This document shows positions 8,039 to 17,408 of a stretch of 64,000 bases of DNA, piece after piece (positions within the stretch are counted from its first letter, which is position 1; each line of letters starts with the position of its first letter). The notes under the pieces were generated by a model, which did no database searches, was not told where the DNA came from, and saw nothing but the letters and a program-made list of their open reading frames with translations. Location of the stretch: the NCBI RefSeq assembly GCF_002872415.1, contig NZ_CP025704.1, positions 62,001 through 126,000 of the forward strand, written 5' to 3'. This DNA is from Bacteriovorax stolpii (GTDB lineage Bacteria > Bdellovibrionota > Bacteriovoracia > Bacteriovoracales > Bacteriovoracaceae). Made by a program: the position numbers and the translations under genes.

Positions 8039-9217
8039 GTTTTTATAATCGAGGTAGATCAGGTGGGCCTTCATCAGCGCTTCCTGGTCATAAAAGCTTG
8101 AACGACTTCCCACTAAGTGGTGGCCTTCAAGAACGCCAAGGTTGTGTCCATTGAAGTAAAATGGGAACTGGGCATTTTCCACATCAACAATCCCATCGTT
8201 TGATTTCTGGCTTCTAAAAATGGCCTTAGTTAGCATCATCCATACGTGGCTTTGATGCCATTTCGACTCGAAGGCAATCGCCGTATAAAAGAGCCTTGAA
8301 GGCAGTTGTTTATGATTCTTTTTAAACCAGCTTTCTCTGAAATTTTTTGAAAGCGATTTTTGAAGCTCACTGGCAATCAGGTTGACGTCTTTTCCTAAAA
8401 CTTTCTTTGAAACGTTTTCTGGAACTTTCCCAATTGTATTAGCAAGCTTTAGCAGTTTGTTGTTGATGTGATCGCTTCCCATAATCGGAGTGGCGATAAA
8501 AGAAACACCAATAATATTTTCTGAAAGCTTGTCGCCTTTTGAGCGCAGATAGTGAAGAGTGTCTACTCCCCCCTTTGAAAAACAGAAAAACCACAGGCGT
8601 TCATTGGGATTAGCTTCAATGTATTCTTCGATTTGTTTTTTTAGCGCCAGTGAGTTCTCACGAGCACCTTTTCTTCCATCGACAACTGGAGCGATATGCT
8701 TGATGTCGTATTGGTCTAAAAGAGTTTCTGCTCCACGCTTGAAAGCAGGAGTTGAAAAGATTTCATTGAAAACACCAGAGACTAGCACAATTGTGACTTT
8801 CACTTCAGGCACTTTGAGTGAAGTGCGGTAATCGTTTACCAAATGTGAGTGAGCAAGCTCATGATAGATGGTCTGAAAAACTTCACTGTCTGTTGCATCG
8901 ACCGAACGCTTGTTGGTTACGCAAGAGATGATCTCCTGGGCCCTTTCGCTGTTGAGATTGAGGTTTTCCATGGAGCTGATGTCGAAATAAGATTTTAAAA
9001 CAGTGAACGCCGAACGAGACAGCCAGATGCTGGAATTTGTAATAGAAAGAAGCGTTTTAAGGACATCTTTTTTGTCCTTAAGCTTAACCAGTCTCTGAAG
9101 ATTAAAGATAATTTCTTCAGTACTGGTGTGCTTAGCGTAGCTAAGAATGTCCTTTCTCTTCTGGATGCGAGATCTATAGTGAGAAAAAGACTTTGATAAT
9201 ACGTGAATGGCACTCAT
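8030..9217 (-). CDS. Alpha/beta-hydrolase fold protein, unknown substrate
   Basis: 395 aa with no signal peptide. Residues 1-135 are helical and not recognised. From about 140 an alpha/beta hydrolase core can be followed: strand VKVTIVLVSGVFNEIF, a second strand at the IAPVVDG region, and a nucleophile elbow CFSKGG with Ser214 followed by a helix (VDTLHYLRS). A candidate His lies in the C-terminal GHHLVGS or HNLGVLEGHH segment. This arrangement resembles serine lipases or esterases acting inside the cell, but no family can be named with confidence. Its stop overlaps mglA by 9 nt tail-to-tail. It is divergent from mtnP, so its promoter lies in 9218-9302. Confidence 0.65.
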   Translation of the reverse strand: MSAIHVLSKSFSHYRSRIQKRKDILSYAKHTSTEEIIFNLQRLVKLKDKKDVLKTLLSITNSSIWLSRSAFTVLKSYFDISSMENLNLNSERAQEIISCVTNKRSVDATDSEVFQTIYHELAHSHLVNDYRTSLKVPEVKVTIVLVSGVFNEIFSTPAFKRGAETLLDQYDIKHIAPVVDGRKGARENSLALKKQIEEYIEANPNERLWFFCFSKGGVDTLHYLRSKGDKLSENIIGVSFIATPIMGSDHINNKLLKLANTIGKVPENVSKKVLGKDVNLIASELQKSLSKNFRESWFKKNHKQLPSRLFYTAIAFESKWHQSHVWMMLTKAIFRSQKSNDGIVDVENAQFPFYFNGHNLGVLEGHHLVGSRSSFYDQEALMKAHLIYLDYKNLL

Positions 9218-9302
9218 TTCTTTTTACATTTCCTAGGGGAAAATAACAGTGTAAGATCATCCCATAAAAATTTAAAAATCGTCAAATTTGAAGAGGTGTA
9301 AG

Positions 9303-10148
9303 ATGGGCGGAATTAAGATCGGCATCATTGGTGGAAGCGGCGTATATAAGATTGAAGGTGTTGAAGTTATTAAAGAACACAAAGTTTCTACTCCCTTTGG
9401 AGCCCCAAGTTCTGAAGTGATCGAGGCTAACCTTCACGGTACACCTTTTTTCTTTATACCTAGACATGGAAAACACCACAACTTCACTCCGTCTGAAGTC
9501 AATTACAGAGCGAATATTTTTGCTCTTAAAGAGCTTGGTGTTGAATATATTATTTCAGTTTCAGCTGTTGGATCTCTAAAAGAAGAGTTCCCGCCAGCAA
9601 GTTTTGTTATCCCTGATCAATTCATCGATTGGACAAAAGGCCAGCGCGAAAGAACTTTTTTTGGAAACGGAATCGTAGGCCACGTGTCTGTTGCTGAACC
9701 TGTTGATACTCAACTGCAAAAGATGATTGTTGAAACATGTAAAGAGGCTGGTGTTAAACACGGAGCTGGCGGATCATACATTTGTATCGAAGGGCCTCAG
9801 TTTTCTACAAAAGCTGAATCAAACATCTACAGAAGTTTTGGTGCAAGTGTCATCGGTATGACAAACGTACCAGAATCTTACCTGGCAAAAGAAGCAGGAA
9901 TGGCCTATGCAACAATCGCTATGGTTACAGACTACGATTGCTGGAAAGAAGAGCACTGTACTCTTGAAGAAATCATGAAAGTTATGTCAGCTAACAATCA
10001 ATCGGCACATGCAGTTTTAAAGAAGCTTCTTCCAAAGCTTCATGCGAATCCATTCACAATTAAAAAAGAAAACACGTTTGCGGTTATGTCGAAGCCGGAA
10101 AAACTTTCAGCTGAGCAAACTCACATTCTAGAAGTGCTTCTAAAATAA
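9303..10148 (+). CDS. mtnP: S-methyl-5'-thioadenosine phosphorylase
   Basis: 281 aa. Cleaves methylthioadenosine to adenine and methylthioribose-1-phosphate in methionine/polyamine salvage. Family signatures: phosphate-binding IGIIGGSGVY at residues 5-14, PRHGKHH near 57, the IEGPQFSTKAES segment near 165, the substrate-site region GMTNVPE, and ATDYD-type motif VTDYDCW near 205. Length fits MtnP (about 280 aa). The ATG at 9303 has AGAGG upstream; an in-frame TTG at 9288 is less likely. Its stop overlaps the rsmH start by 1 nt (TAATG), so mtnP occupies the place usually held by mraZ at the head of the division cluster. Confidence 0.92.
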   Translation: MGGIKIGIIGGSGVYKIEGVEVIKEHKVSTPFGAPSSEVIEANLHGTPFFFIPRHGKHHNFTPSEVNYRANIFALKELGVEYIISVSAVGSLKEEFPPASFVIPDQFIDWTKGQRERTFFGNGIVGHVSVAEPVDTQLQKMIVETCKEAGVKHGAGGSYICIEGPQFSTKAESNIYRSFGASVIGMTNVPESYLAKEAGMAYATIAMVTDYDCWKEEHCTLEEIMKVMSANNQSAHAVLKKLLPKLHANPFTIKKENTFAVMSKPEKLSAEQTHILEVLLK

Positions 10149-11116
10149 TGAGCTATACAGGTCACTACACAGTTTTAAAACATGAGTGCGTCGATTCATT
10201 AATTGAAAAGGCGCCTTTGGATAAAAAGTCTTACTACGCTGATTTAACTTTTGGCGGAGGCGGACACACGTTTGAATTTTTATACAGGAATCCCCTTTTT
10301 AATGTGCGCTCAACTGATCAGGACCCGGATGCCTTAAAAAATGGAAACGAAAGAATCCAAAAGGAACAAATGGGTGATCGGATCAAGCTTATCGATACAA
10401 ACTTTGTTCATTTTCCTTCAATGATCAGAGAGCATTCGCCTGAAGTTTTTGCTGACGGTGGATTCCAGGGAATTCTTCTGGATTTAGGTGTGTCTTCACA
10501 TCACTTCGATGAGGCCGGCAGAGGTTTTTCATTTCGTTTTGATGGGCCACTTGATATGCGTATGGATTACGAATCGGATGAATTTCAAACGGCCGAAGAG
10601 ATCGTCAACACATACAGTGAAGAAGAACTAAGAAGAATTTTTGAAGAGTACGGTGAAGAAAAAAACGCCAGAAAGATCGCTGCGAAAATCGTGACTGAAA
10701 GAAAAGAGAAACGAATCTCGACGACTAAAGAATTGGAAAACATCGTTTTCCACTGCTATCCAAAAGAGCATCGCTACGGAAAGACCAACCCTTCGACTCG
10801 AGTATTTCAGGCCCTAAGACTTGAAGTAAACCGGGAACTTGAAGTTTTATCCAACACAATTGATCAACTAATACCGCTCCTAAAAGTTGGCGGTCGCCTC
10901 GCTATCATCAGCTTTCACTCTCTCGAAGATCGCATTGTGAAGAATGTTTTCAGGGACGCCTCTCAAAAAACCGAGCTTCCGGTTGAGGTTTTAACAAAAA
11001 AGCCAATTCTTCCATCTGAGCAAGAAATTTTAGACAATTCTCGTTCAAGAAGTGCTAAACTAAGAATATTAGAAAGAGTAGAAACTAAAAAAGACAAGAA
11101 TAAATATAAGCAATGA
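10148..11116 (+). CDS. rsmH: 16S rRNA (cytosine1402-N4)-methyltransferase RsmH
   Basis: 322 aa SAM-dependent methyltransferase (formerly MraW) that methylates C1402 in the ribosomal P site. Diagnostic segments: HYTVLKHECVDSLI near the start, the SAM-binding TFGGGGHT motif (about 35-42), LLDLGVSSHHFDEAGRGFSF, LDMRMD (about 136-141), RVFQALRLEVNRELEVL and ISFHSLEDRIVK near the C-terminus. Length is normal. It begins the canonical dcw order rsmH-ftsL-ftsI-murE and is translationally coupled to mtnP by a 1-nt stop/start overlap. Confidence 0.97.
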   Translation: MSYTGHYTVLKHECVDSLIEKAPLDKKSYYADLTFGGGGHTFEFLYRNPLFNVRSTDQDPDALKNGNERIQKEQMGDRIKLIDTNFVHFPSMIREHSPEVFADGGFQGILLDLGVSSHHFDEAGRGFSFRFDGPLDMRMDYESDEFQTAEEIVNTYSEEELRRIFEEYGEEKNARKIAAKIVTERKEKRISTTKELENIVFHCYPKEHRYGKTNPSTRVFQALRLEVNRELEVLSNTIDQLIPLLKVGGRLAIISFHSLEDRIVKNVFRDASQKTELPVEVLTKKPILPSEQEILDNSRSRSAKLRILERVETKKDKNKYKQ

Positions 11117-11143
11117 TATTTGGCATTTAATCAAGGAGTGATT

Positions 11144-11461
11144 ATGGCCGCATCAAAGAAATCTTCTGAAAAATTTCAGTTGGGCGCGAAAATAAAAGAA
11201 ATTATTTTCAGCTCACAGGGTTTTCCCATTTTCTTATCATTCACCACACTCGCCATTTTATTTGTTCTATTTCGCATGAAAAATGTTGAGATGGATTACA
11301 CCATTACAAAAACAAACCGCGAAATCGAAAAAGTTATTCTGGATAACAAAGAATTAAAAGCGAAGAAGGCAAGAATGCTTTCAGCTGAAAAGTTAAGAAA
11401 ATTAGCGGCAGCACATAACCTTGATCAACCAAAGCAGGATCAAATTATTGTCATTCCATAG
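11144..11461 (+). CDS. ftsL: Cell division protein FtsL
   Basis: 105 aa bitopic membrane protein. A short basic cytoplasmic N-terminus is followed by one transmembrane helix (about residues 25-44, GFPIFLSFTTLAILFVLFRM) and a periplasmic coiled coil of charged heptads, matching FtsL, which joins FtsB and FtsQ to activate the FtsW/FtsI synthase. FtsL is poorly conserved, so the call rests on topology plus position between rsmH and ftsI. The ATG at 11144 has AAGGAG about 6 nt upstream; an in-frame TTG at 11120 is not favoured. The stop is 17 nt before ftsI. Confidence 0.85.
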   Translation: MAASKKSSEKFQLGAKIKEIIFSSQGFPIFLSFTTLAILFVLFRMKNVEMDYTITKTNREIEKVILDNKELKAKKARMLSAEKLRKLAAAHNLDQPKQDQIIVIP

Positions 11462-11478
11462 GATTTGGAAATTGAATT

Positions 11479-13452
11479 ATGAATAGAGTTGAAAAAAATA
11501 GGATCATCTTTGTTTTTACCTGTTTCTGTTTGTTTTTCCTTCTCGTTTTAGGGAAAGCATTTAAGGTTCAGCTAGTCGATGCTGGAGATCTCATTGTTCG
11601 CGCCAATTCACAATTCTTAAGACAGGCAACTGTTTATCCAAAACGTGGAAACATCTACGACCGTTCAGGTCACCCACTTGCTCTTAACGTTCAAACGTAC
11701 AGTATTTTCACCATCCCAAAATCAACTGATGGGAAAAATGATGTTTATAAAAAACTGGCCAAGATCGTTCCGGAGCTTTCGTACAAAGAAATGATCACGA
11801 CGATCAAAAAGAGAAAGAGATTTACCTGGCTTGGCAGAAAGCTTCGTCTTTCAAAAGATCAGGTTGAAGATATCAAGGAACTAAAAGGTATCTTCATTGA
11901 AGGAACTCCAGAGAGAACTTATCCAAACCACGAGCTTCTGTCTCAGGTTATCGGGTTTGTTGGTCTTGATAACTCAGGTCTTTCAGGCCTTGAGTACATG
12001 TACAACAAAGAGCTAAGAGGAAATCCGGTTACTCTAAAATATACGATCGACAACAAGGGCCGCGCGATTAAGTTTGAAAGTCATCAGGATGTAACAGCTC
12101 AAGCAAAAGACATTTACCTGACGATTGATAAAGACATCCAGGGAATGGCCGAAAAATATTTAAAGGAAGCTGTCTTAAAACACAATGCAGATAAAGGTGG
12201 GATTGGTGTTATTGATGCTTCGACAGGTGAAATCCTGGCGATTGCTAACTACCCTACTTTTGATCCAAACAATGTTAAAGGATCAGCTCCTGAATCAAGA
12301 AAGTTAAGTTTTGCCATTGATCCGTTTGAGCCAGGTTCAACATTTAAGATCTTCACAGCGGCTTCGGCACTTGAGCACAAGACAGCAACTATTAACTCTA
12401 CTTACTATGCTGAACAAGGAAGAATGAGAGTTGATAATCACTGGATTAAAGAAGCTGAAAGCCATGAAAAATTTGAATGGATTTCAGTTGCAGATATTAT
12501 TCGTTACTCTTCAAACGTCGGGACGACAAAACTTGCATTTGATCTGACTTTCCCAAAATTAAAAGAAACATTAAAAGAACTGAACTTTGGAAATAAAACT
12601 GGAATTGAAGTGCCGGGAGAATCTCGCGGTATTTTTACTGAAGCAGACAACGTCACACCTCTTTCTTTAAGTAACATCAGTTTCGGTCAAGGTATTGCTG
12701 TTACAGGTGTTCAGATGATGGCAGCCTATGCGGCGATTGCTAACGGTGGTGAGTACATTAAGCCAACACTTATTAAGCGCGATCCAAACCAGGTGAGCGT
12801 TTCAGAATTAGAACCTGAAAATGCGAATCAACTAGAGAAAAGAAGAAGAGTCCTGTCGCAAAAGAATACAGAGGATCTGACAAAGGCCCTAGTGTTAGCA
12901 GTTGAAAAAGGAACGGGAGGAAATGCTAAGATCCCTCACTTCCAGATTGCGGGTAAAACAGCGACTGCTCAGCGTGTAGATAAAAATGGTGGATATAAGG
13001 GTTATGTTTCTGGGTTCATCGGATATCCAGTTAACGTAGATAGAAAATTTGTTATCGCTGTTTATATTGATAACCCAAAAACTGGCGGATATTACGGTGG
13101 GGCAGTTGCGGGTCCAGTGTTTAAAAACCTTGCGGAGTATATGCTTTATAAAAATAAAGACATTAGTAGACTCGCAGAACATGAAGACAATGATTACGAT
13201 CTGAAAAAAGTTAAGACCAATATCGACATGGTTCAGGTTAAAGAAGCGGCTTCAAGAAGCTTGACTCCTGGGATTGTGCCGAACATGATGGGGCTGGATA
13301 AGATTACAACGACCAACATCTCGTTGAAGTTAAACCTTCAAGTTGTTCATAAAGGAATGGGAGTGGTTTCATCACAATACCCACCAGCAGGAACACCGAT
13401 TGGCGATGATACTGTTGTGAAATTAGAATATTCACCTCCAACATACGAATAG
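11479..13452 (+). CDS. ftsI: Septal peptidoglycan transpeptidase FtsI (class B PBP) with PASTA domain
   Basis: 657 aa. An N-terminal membrane anchor (about 9-28) is followed by the class B dimerisation domain starting at RGNIYDRSG, then the transpeptidase domain: SxxK at S287-K290 in EPGSTFK, SxN at S344-N346, and the third motif KTA at 493-495 in AGKTATAQ, where KTG is the norm. The C-terminal 60 residues (VPNMMGLDKITT to the end) form one PASTA domain, a fold that in some proteins binds muropeptides. PASTA-tailed FtsI is usual in Gram-positive and some deltaproteobacterial lineages but absent from E. coli FtsI. Position between ftsL and murE fixes the assignment. Confidence 0.95.
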   Translation: MNRVEKNRIIFVFTCFCLFFLLVLGKAFKVQLVDAGDLIVRANSQFLRQATVYPKRGNIYDRSGHPLALNVQTYSIFTIPKSTDGKNDVYKKLAKIVPELSYKEMITTIKKRKRFTWLGRKLRLSKDQVEDIKELKGIFIEGTPERTYPNHELLSQVIGFVGLDNSGLSGLEYMYNKELRGNPVTLKYTIDNKGRAIKFESHQDVTAQAKDIYLTIDKDIQGMAEKYLKEAVLKHNADKGGIGVIDASTGEILAIANYPTFDPNNVKGSAPESRKLSFAIDPFEPGSTFKIFTAASALEHKTATINSTYYAEQGRMRVDNHWIKEAESHEKFEWISVADIIRYSSNVGTTKLAFDLTFPKLKETLKELNFGNKTGIEVPGESRGIFTEADNVTPLSLSNISFGQGIAVTGVQMMAAYAAIANGGEYIKPTLIKRDPNQVSVSELEPENANQLEKRRRVLSQKNTEDLTKALVLAVEKGTGGNAKIPHFQIAGKTATAQRVDKNGGYKGYVSGFIGYPVNVDRKFVIAVYIDNPKTGGYYGGAVAGPVFKNLAEYMLYKNKDISRLAEHEDNDYDLKKVKTNIDMVQVKEAASRSLTPGIVPNMMGLDKITTTNISLKLNLQVVHKGMGVVSSQYPPAGTPIGDDTVVKLEYSPPTYE

Positions 13453-13455
13453 GTC

Positions 13456-14868
13456 ATGAACAAAAAAGAACTTGTCGACGTTTTAAATGCAGACATTGCC
13501 TCTAGAAACACCCTGACTCAACTTGATGGTGTTGTAAGTAACATTACAACTAATCTACAGACGGCGACTGAGGCCGATGTGGTTTTCTATAAAGTTCATA
13601 ATAATGAAAAATCAATTGAAGATTTTAACAAGCGCCTGAAAGGAAAAAATCCTGGATTGATTGTTTTAAATCATGGGGCCGAATCTTTGGTAAAGGCCGA
13701 CAATTGTATCTTTGTTGATGCGGCTAAATTTCTTATTCTACAAAAGAAAGTTTTAGATATCATGTTTCCAAATAAAGGCCTGATGAAAATTATCGGTGTT
13801 ACCGGGACTAACGGAAAGACAACAACGGTTAACCTGGCGATGCAAATCAGCACTCAACTTGGTCACCCGGCGATTTCAGTGGGAACAATTGGTGTCCAGG
13901 ATGCGAACGGAGCCTTGATTGAGGATTTGGAATCAACAACACCTTCATATGTTGAATTCAGAAAAATCATTCACCGCTTTCAGGAAAAGTACCAGGCATG
14001 TTTTGTGGAAGTAAGCTCTCATGCTCTTGCTCAAGACAGAATTTATGACATTGCTTTAGATGCAGCAGCGTGGACAAGTTTTTCTCAGGACCATCTCGAT
14101 TACCATAAAACGATGGAAGAGTATTTCGATGCCAAGATGCTGATCGAAAAGAAATACCTGAAAGAGGGAAAGAGCCTTGTTGTTCCTTCTTTTGAAAAAG
14201 ACCTTTACCAAAACATCTTGAAGAAAAATCCAAATGCACATGTAAAGGTGGCAAGGACTCTTGATGAAAGAAAGATGATGGAGAGACCACTTTTTTATCA
14301 TTCATCATATAATCAAAGTAATGCTGAAGTAGCATTGCAATTAAACTCAGATCTTTGGGGAGAAGATAAGATCGACTCCTTGAGTTTAAAAAACATCAAA
14401 ACTCCATTGGGAAGATTTTCAGTTATTGAGATGGACAACGAAGGCATGGCCATCGTTGATTACGCCCATACTCCGGATGCTTTGATCAATATCGGAGAGG
14501 CCATCAAAAAAGCTTTCCCGAATCATTCATTAACTGTGGTTTTTGGTTGTGGTGGAAACCGCGATAAAACCAAAAGACCTCTGATGGGAAAGGCCGTGGC
14601 CGGATTTGCAGATAAAGTTGTCGTGACATCAGACAATCCTCGCGACGAAGCACCGGAAGATATTATTATCGACATCATCGCCGGTATCAGCACCGGTTAC
14701 GAAGCGGTTGTCGACCGTAAAAAAGCTATCCTTTTTGCACTTGAAGCTATGAAGAAGAAAGAAATCGTTCTGATCGCTGGAAAAGGGCATGAAGAGTATC
14801 AGGAAATTAAGGGTGTGAAGCACCCATTTAGTGACTTCAATATCGTTTCTCAATTTAAACGCGGATAA
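13456..14868 (+). CDS. murE: UDP-MurNAc-L-Ala-D-Glu:meso-diaminopimelate ligase MurE
   Basis: 470 aa cytoplasmic Mur ligase adding the third stem-peptide residue. ATP-binding loop GVTGTNGKTTT at about 114-124; Mg/substrate motif FSQDHLDYH; the acceptor-specificity motif DNPRDE near residue 393, which in known MurE enzymes selects meso-diaminopimelate rather than lysine. That implies A1-gamma, Gram-negative-type peptidoglycan. The N-terminal UDP-binding domain is somewhat divergent. It starts 3 nt after ftsI and ends 5 nt before murF. Confidence 0.96.
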   Translation: MNKKELVDVLNADIASRNTLTQLDGVVSNITTNLQTATEADVVFYKVHNNEKSIEDFNKRLKGKNPGLIVLNHGAESLVKADNCIFVDAAKFLILQKKVLDIMFPNKGLMKIIGVTGTNGKTTTVNLAMQISTQLGHPAISVGTIGVQDANGALIEDLESTTPSYVEFRKIIHRFQEKYQACFVEVSSHALAQDRIYDIALDAAAWTSFSQDHLDYHKTMEEYFDAKMLIEKKYLKEGKSLVVPSFEKDLYQNILKKNPNAHVKVARTLDERKMMERPLFYHSSYNQSNAEVALQLNSDLWGEDKIDSLSLKNIKTPLGRFSVIEMDNEGMAIVDYAHTPDALINIGEAIKKAFPNHSLTVVFGCGGNRDKTKRPLMGKAVAGFADKVVVTSDNPRDEAPEDIIIDIIAGISTGYEAVVDRKKAILFALEAMKKKEIVLIAGKGHEEYQEIKGVKHPFSDFNIVSQFKRG

Positions 14869-14873
14869 ATTTA

Positions 14874-16277
14874 ATGGTTTCTTCAAAACTTCTTTTTAAA
14901 CTTAAATCAGTTAAGACGATGACGAGCGCTTTTGATCATAAAGGGCGCGAGTTCGAATTAAAAATTAATACAGATTCACGCAGTTTTCAGGCGGGAGAGA
15001 CTTTTGTGGCCCTGGTTGGGGAGAACTTCGATGCTTTTAATTACCTTGAAAGTGTTTTAAGCCTGGATGCCAAGGTGGTGGTTTTTAACTCGACCAAAGA
15101 GCGCGAAGAGCTAGTGCCAATGCTGGCAGCTTTTTATCCAAAAACTCTTTTTATTACGGTAACGGATACACTGCTTTTTATTCAGGAGCTTGCTCGTTTA
15201 CATATTGAGGGCTGGAGAAAAGCGGATAAAGACAGAAAGATCATTGGGGTGACGGGATCAAATGGGAAAACAACTCATAAAGAAATGATTTATTTTCTTC
15301 TCAATTCAATTTTTCCTGGAAAAGTCCTGGCGACTAAAGGGAACCTGAATAACCATATTGGGGTTCCACTTACAGTTTTTAGACTGAATAAAAAACATAA
15401 AGTGGCCATCATTGAAATGGGAATGAATCACGCCGGTGAGATTAAAGTTCTTTGTGATATCGCAAAGCCTGAGCACGGAATGATCACTAATATTGGAGCG
15501 GCCCACATCGAATTTTTAAAAACGATGGAAGCAATCTTTAAAGAAAAAGGAACCCTTTACGATTCAGTTGTTAAAAATGCCAAAGGCAAGGGATCGTTCG
15601 TGGTGAATGCCGATGACCCTTACCTGGCAAAACTTAAAAAATCAAAAGGCCTTGTGACTTATGGAGAAAAGAACGGGGATATAAAAATTAATATCGATGG
15701 AGATGAGATTTCTTTTAACATCGACAAGAAAAACGTGTGGATAAATAATAAAAATATTTTTGAGCACCACAATCTAAAAAACCTGGCAGGGACAACGATC
15801 TTTGCGATGAGCTTATTCCCAAAAAAGATTAAAGAATTAACATTGGCAGCTTCAAATTATGAGCAGCCAAATATGAACAGGTCGCAATGGGTAGATAACA
15901 TCTTCCTTGATGCCTATAATGCCAACCCGAGTTCAATGCGCGTGTCACTGGATTCATTTGTGACAGTTATGAAAAATAAAGGCGTCTCACTTGATGACTG
16001 CTACTTTGTGTTAGGTGATATGAACGAACTGGGAGACCATGCCCCACAGATGCATAAAGAGATTGCTGAGCATGTAAAATCTTTGGGTATTAAAAACGTA
16101 ACATTCATTGGAAGATACCGTGAATTTTATCTAAACGGTTACCCGGATCCAGTTAGTCATTATCATACAAAAGAAGAGTTTTTTTCTGAATGGAAAGACG
16201 TTAGAAAAAAATACAAGTTCGTCTTCGTGAAGGCGAGCCGCTCTTTACAACTAGAAACCCTGATGGGTATAGTTTAA
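14874..16277 (+). CDS. murF: UDP-MurNAc-tripeptide:D-Ala-D-Ala ligase MurF
   Basis: 467 aa cytoplasmic ligase that attaches D-Ala-D-Ala to complete the UDP-MurNAc-pentapeptide. P-loop GVTGSNGKTTHKE near residues 124-136; NLNNHIGVPLT (typical MurF segment); IIEMGMNHAGEI; ITNIGAAHIEF; and the C-terminal DAYNANPSSM motif, diagnostic for MurF. Length normal. Spaced 5 nt after murE; mraY begins 34 nt downstream with GGAAAG before its ATG. The Shine-Dalgarno site for murF itself is weak, so coupling to murE is likely. Confidence 0.96.
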   Translation: MVSSKLLFKLKSVKTMTSAFDHKGREFELKINTDSRSFQAGETFVALVGENFDAFNYLESVLSLDAKVVVFNSTKEREELVPMLAAFYPKTLFITVTDTLLFIQELARLHIEGWRKADKDRKIIGVTGSNGKTTHKEMIYFLLNSIFPGKVLATKGNLNNHIGVPLTVFRLNKKHKVAIIEMGMNHAGEIKVLCDIAKPEHGMITNIGAAHIEFLKTMEAIFKEKGTLYDSVVKNAKGKGSFVVNADDPYLAKLKKSKGLVTYGEKNGDIKINIDGDEISFNIDKKNVWINNKNIFEHHNLKNLAGTTIFAMSLFPKKIKELTLAASNYEQPNMNRSQWVDNIFLDAYNANPSSMRVSLDSFVTVMKNKGVSLDDCYFVLGDMNELGDHAPQMHKEIAEHVKSLGIKNVTFIGRYREFYLNGYPDPVSHYHTKEEFFSEWKDVRKKYKFVFVKASRSLQLETLMGIV

Positions 16278-16311
16278 TATTGGTTAAAACTTAAAAAATA
16301 GGAAAGTAAGG

Positions 16312-17379
16312 ATGCTTTACCATTTACTCTACCCACACCACCACCTGTTTAACATCTTCAAGTACATCACTTTTAGAACCGGGATTGCTTTTCTAATAGC
16401 GACAGTTCTTTCGATTATCTGGGGGCACTACTTCATCGACTTCATGAAGAAGAAGCAGTTTGGACAAATCATCAGAAGCGACGGCCCTGAGTCTCACTTT
16501 AAGAAAAAAGGGACTCCGACTATGGGCGGTGTGTTCATGTTGGGGAGTATTTTTGTTACGACCCTGATCTGCGGAAACTTTTTTTCTATGCCGCTTAAGA
16601 TCACTTTAGGGGTTACATTTTCTTATTTCCTACTTGGTTTTTATGACGATTACCTGAAAGTTTTAAAGAAAGACACGAAGGGTGTTTCGGCCAAGGGGAA
16701 ACTTGTTTGGCAGTTCGGGACAGCTCTTGCTGCCATGTATGTTATGGTGAGTCAAAACATCATCAACACTGATGTGTACTTTCCTTTCTTTAAATCCCCG
16801 ATTATTGATCTTGGTTACTGGTACATCCTGTTTGGATCAATCGTTATTGTTGGATTTAGTAACGCAGTTAACCTAACGGATGGTCTCGATGGTCTGGCGA
16901 TTGGGCCAATCATGGTAAGCGCGGCGACGATGGGTCTTTTAACTTACGTTACTGGTCACAAAGAAATCTCTCAGTATCTCTACATCCCATACTTCGAGGG
17001 CATGGGAGAGATCACTGTCTTAACTGCGGCTATTATAGGTGCAGGAATCGGCTTTTTGTGGTATAACTCATACCCAGCTCAAATTTTCATGGGCGATGTT
17101 GGCTCCCTATCTTTAGGGGGAACATTGGGTACGATTGCAGTGCTTGCGAAGTCTGAATTCTTGTTCGTAGTTATCGGCGGAATTTTTGTTATCGAAGCTC
17201 TTTCAGTTATTATCCAGGTTGCTTCATTTAAAACACGCGGAGTACGCGTTTTTAAAATGGCACCAATCCACCATCACTTCGAAAAACTTGGCTGGCCGGA
17301 GACGAAGGTAACAGTTCGCTTCTGGATTATCAGTGTGTGTCTGGCAATCATGGCACTCTCGACATTAAAGACTAGATAG
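16312..17379 (+). CDS. mraY: Phospho-N-acetylmuramoyl-pentapeptide transferase MraY
   Basis: 355 aa integral membrane enzyme with about ten transmembrane segments. It transfers phospho-MurNAc-pentapeptide to undecaprenyl phosphate, making lipid I. Hallmarks: GTPTMGG near residue 67, the aspartate pair in GFYDDYLK, NAVNLTDGLDGLA (catalytic region, near 185), FMGDVGSLSLGG, and the histidine cluster APIHHHFEKLGWPETKV near the C-terminus. All conserved acidic residues are visible. It starts 34 nt after murF and lies 29 nt before murD. Confidence 0.97.
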   Translation: MLYHLLYPHHHLFNIFKYITFRTGIAFLIATVLSIIWGHYFIDFMKKKQFGQIIRSDGPESHFKKKGTPTMGGVFMLGSIFVTTLICGNFFSMPLKITLGVTFSYFLLGFYDDYLKVLKKDTKGVSAKGKLVWQFGTALAAMYVMVSQNIINTDVYFPFFKSPIIDLGYWYILFGSIVIVGFSNAVNLTDGLDGLAIGPIMVSAATMGLLTYVTGHKEISQYLYIPYFEGMGEITVLTAAIIGAGIGFLWYNSYPAQIFMGDVGSLSLGGTLGTIAVLAKSEFLFVVIGGIFVIEALSVIIQVASFKTRGVRVFKMAPIHHHFEKLGWPETKVTVRFWIISVCLAIMALSTLKTR

Positions 17380-17408
17380 TCGTCGAGTTAGTCTAAGAGG
17401 AAAGTTGA

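Noticed and set aside
13967-14335. Minus-strand open frame of 122 codons inside murE
   Set aside because: It is the shadow of a well-supported gene, has no ribosome-binding site and its translation matches no family.
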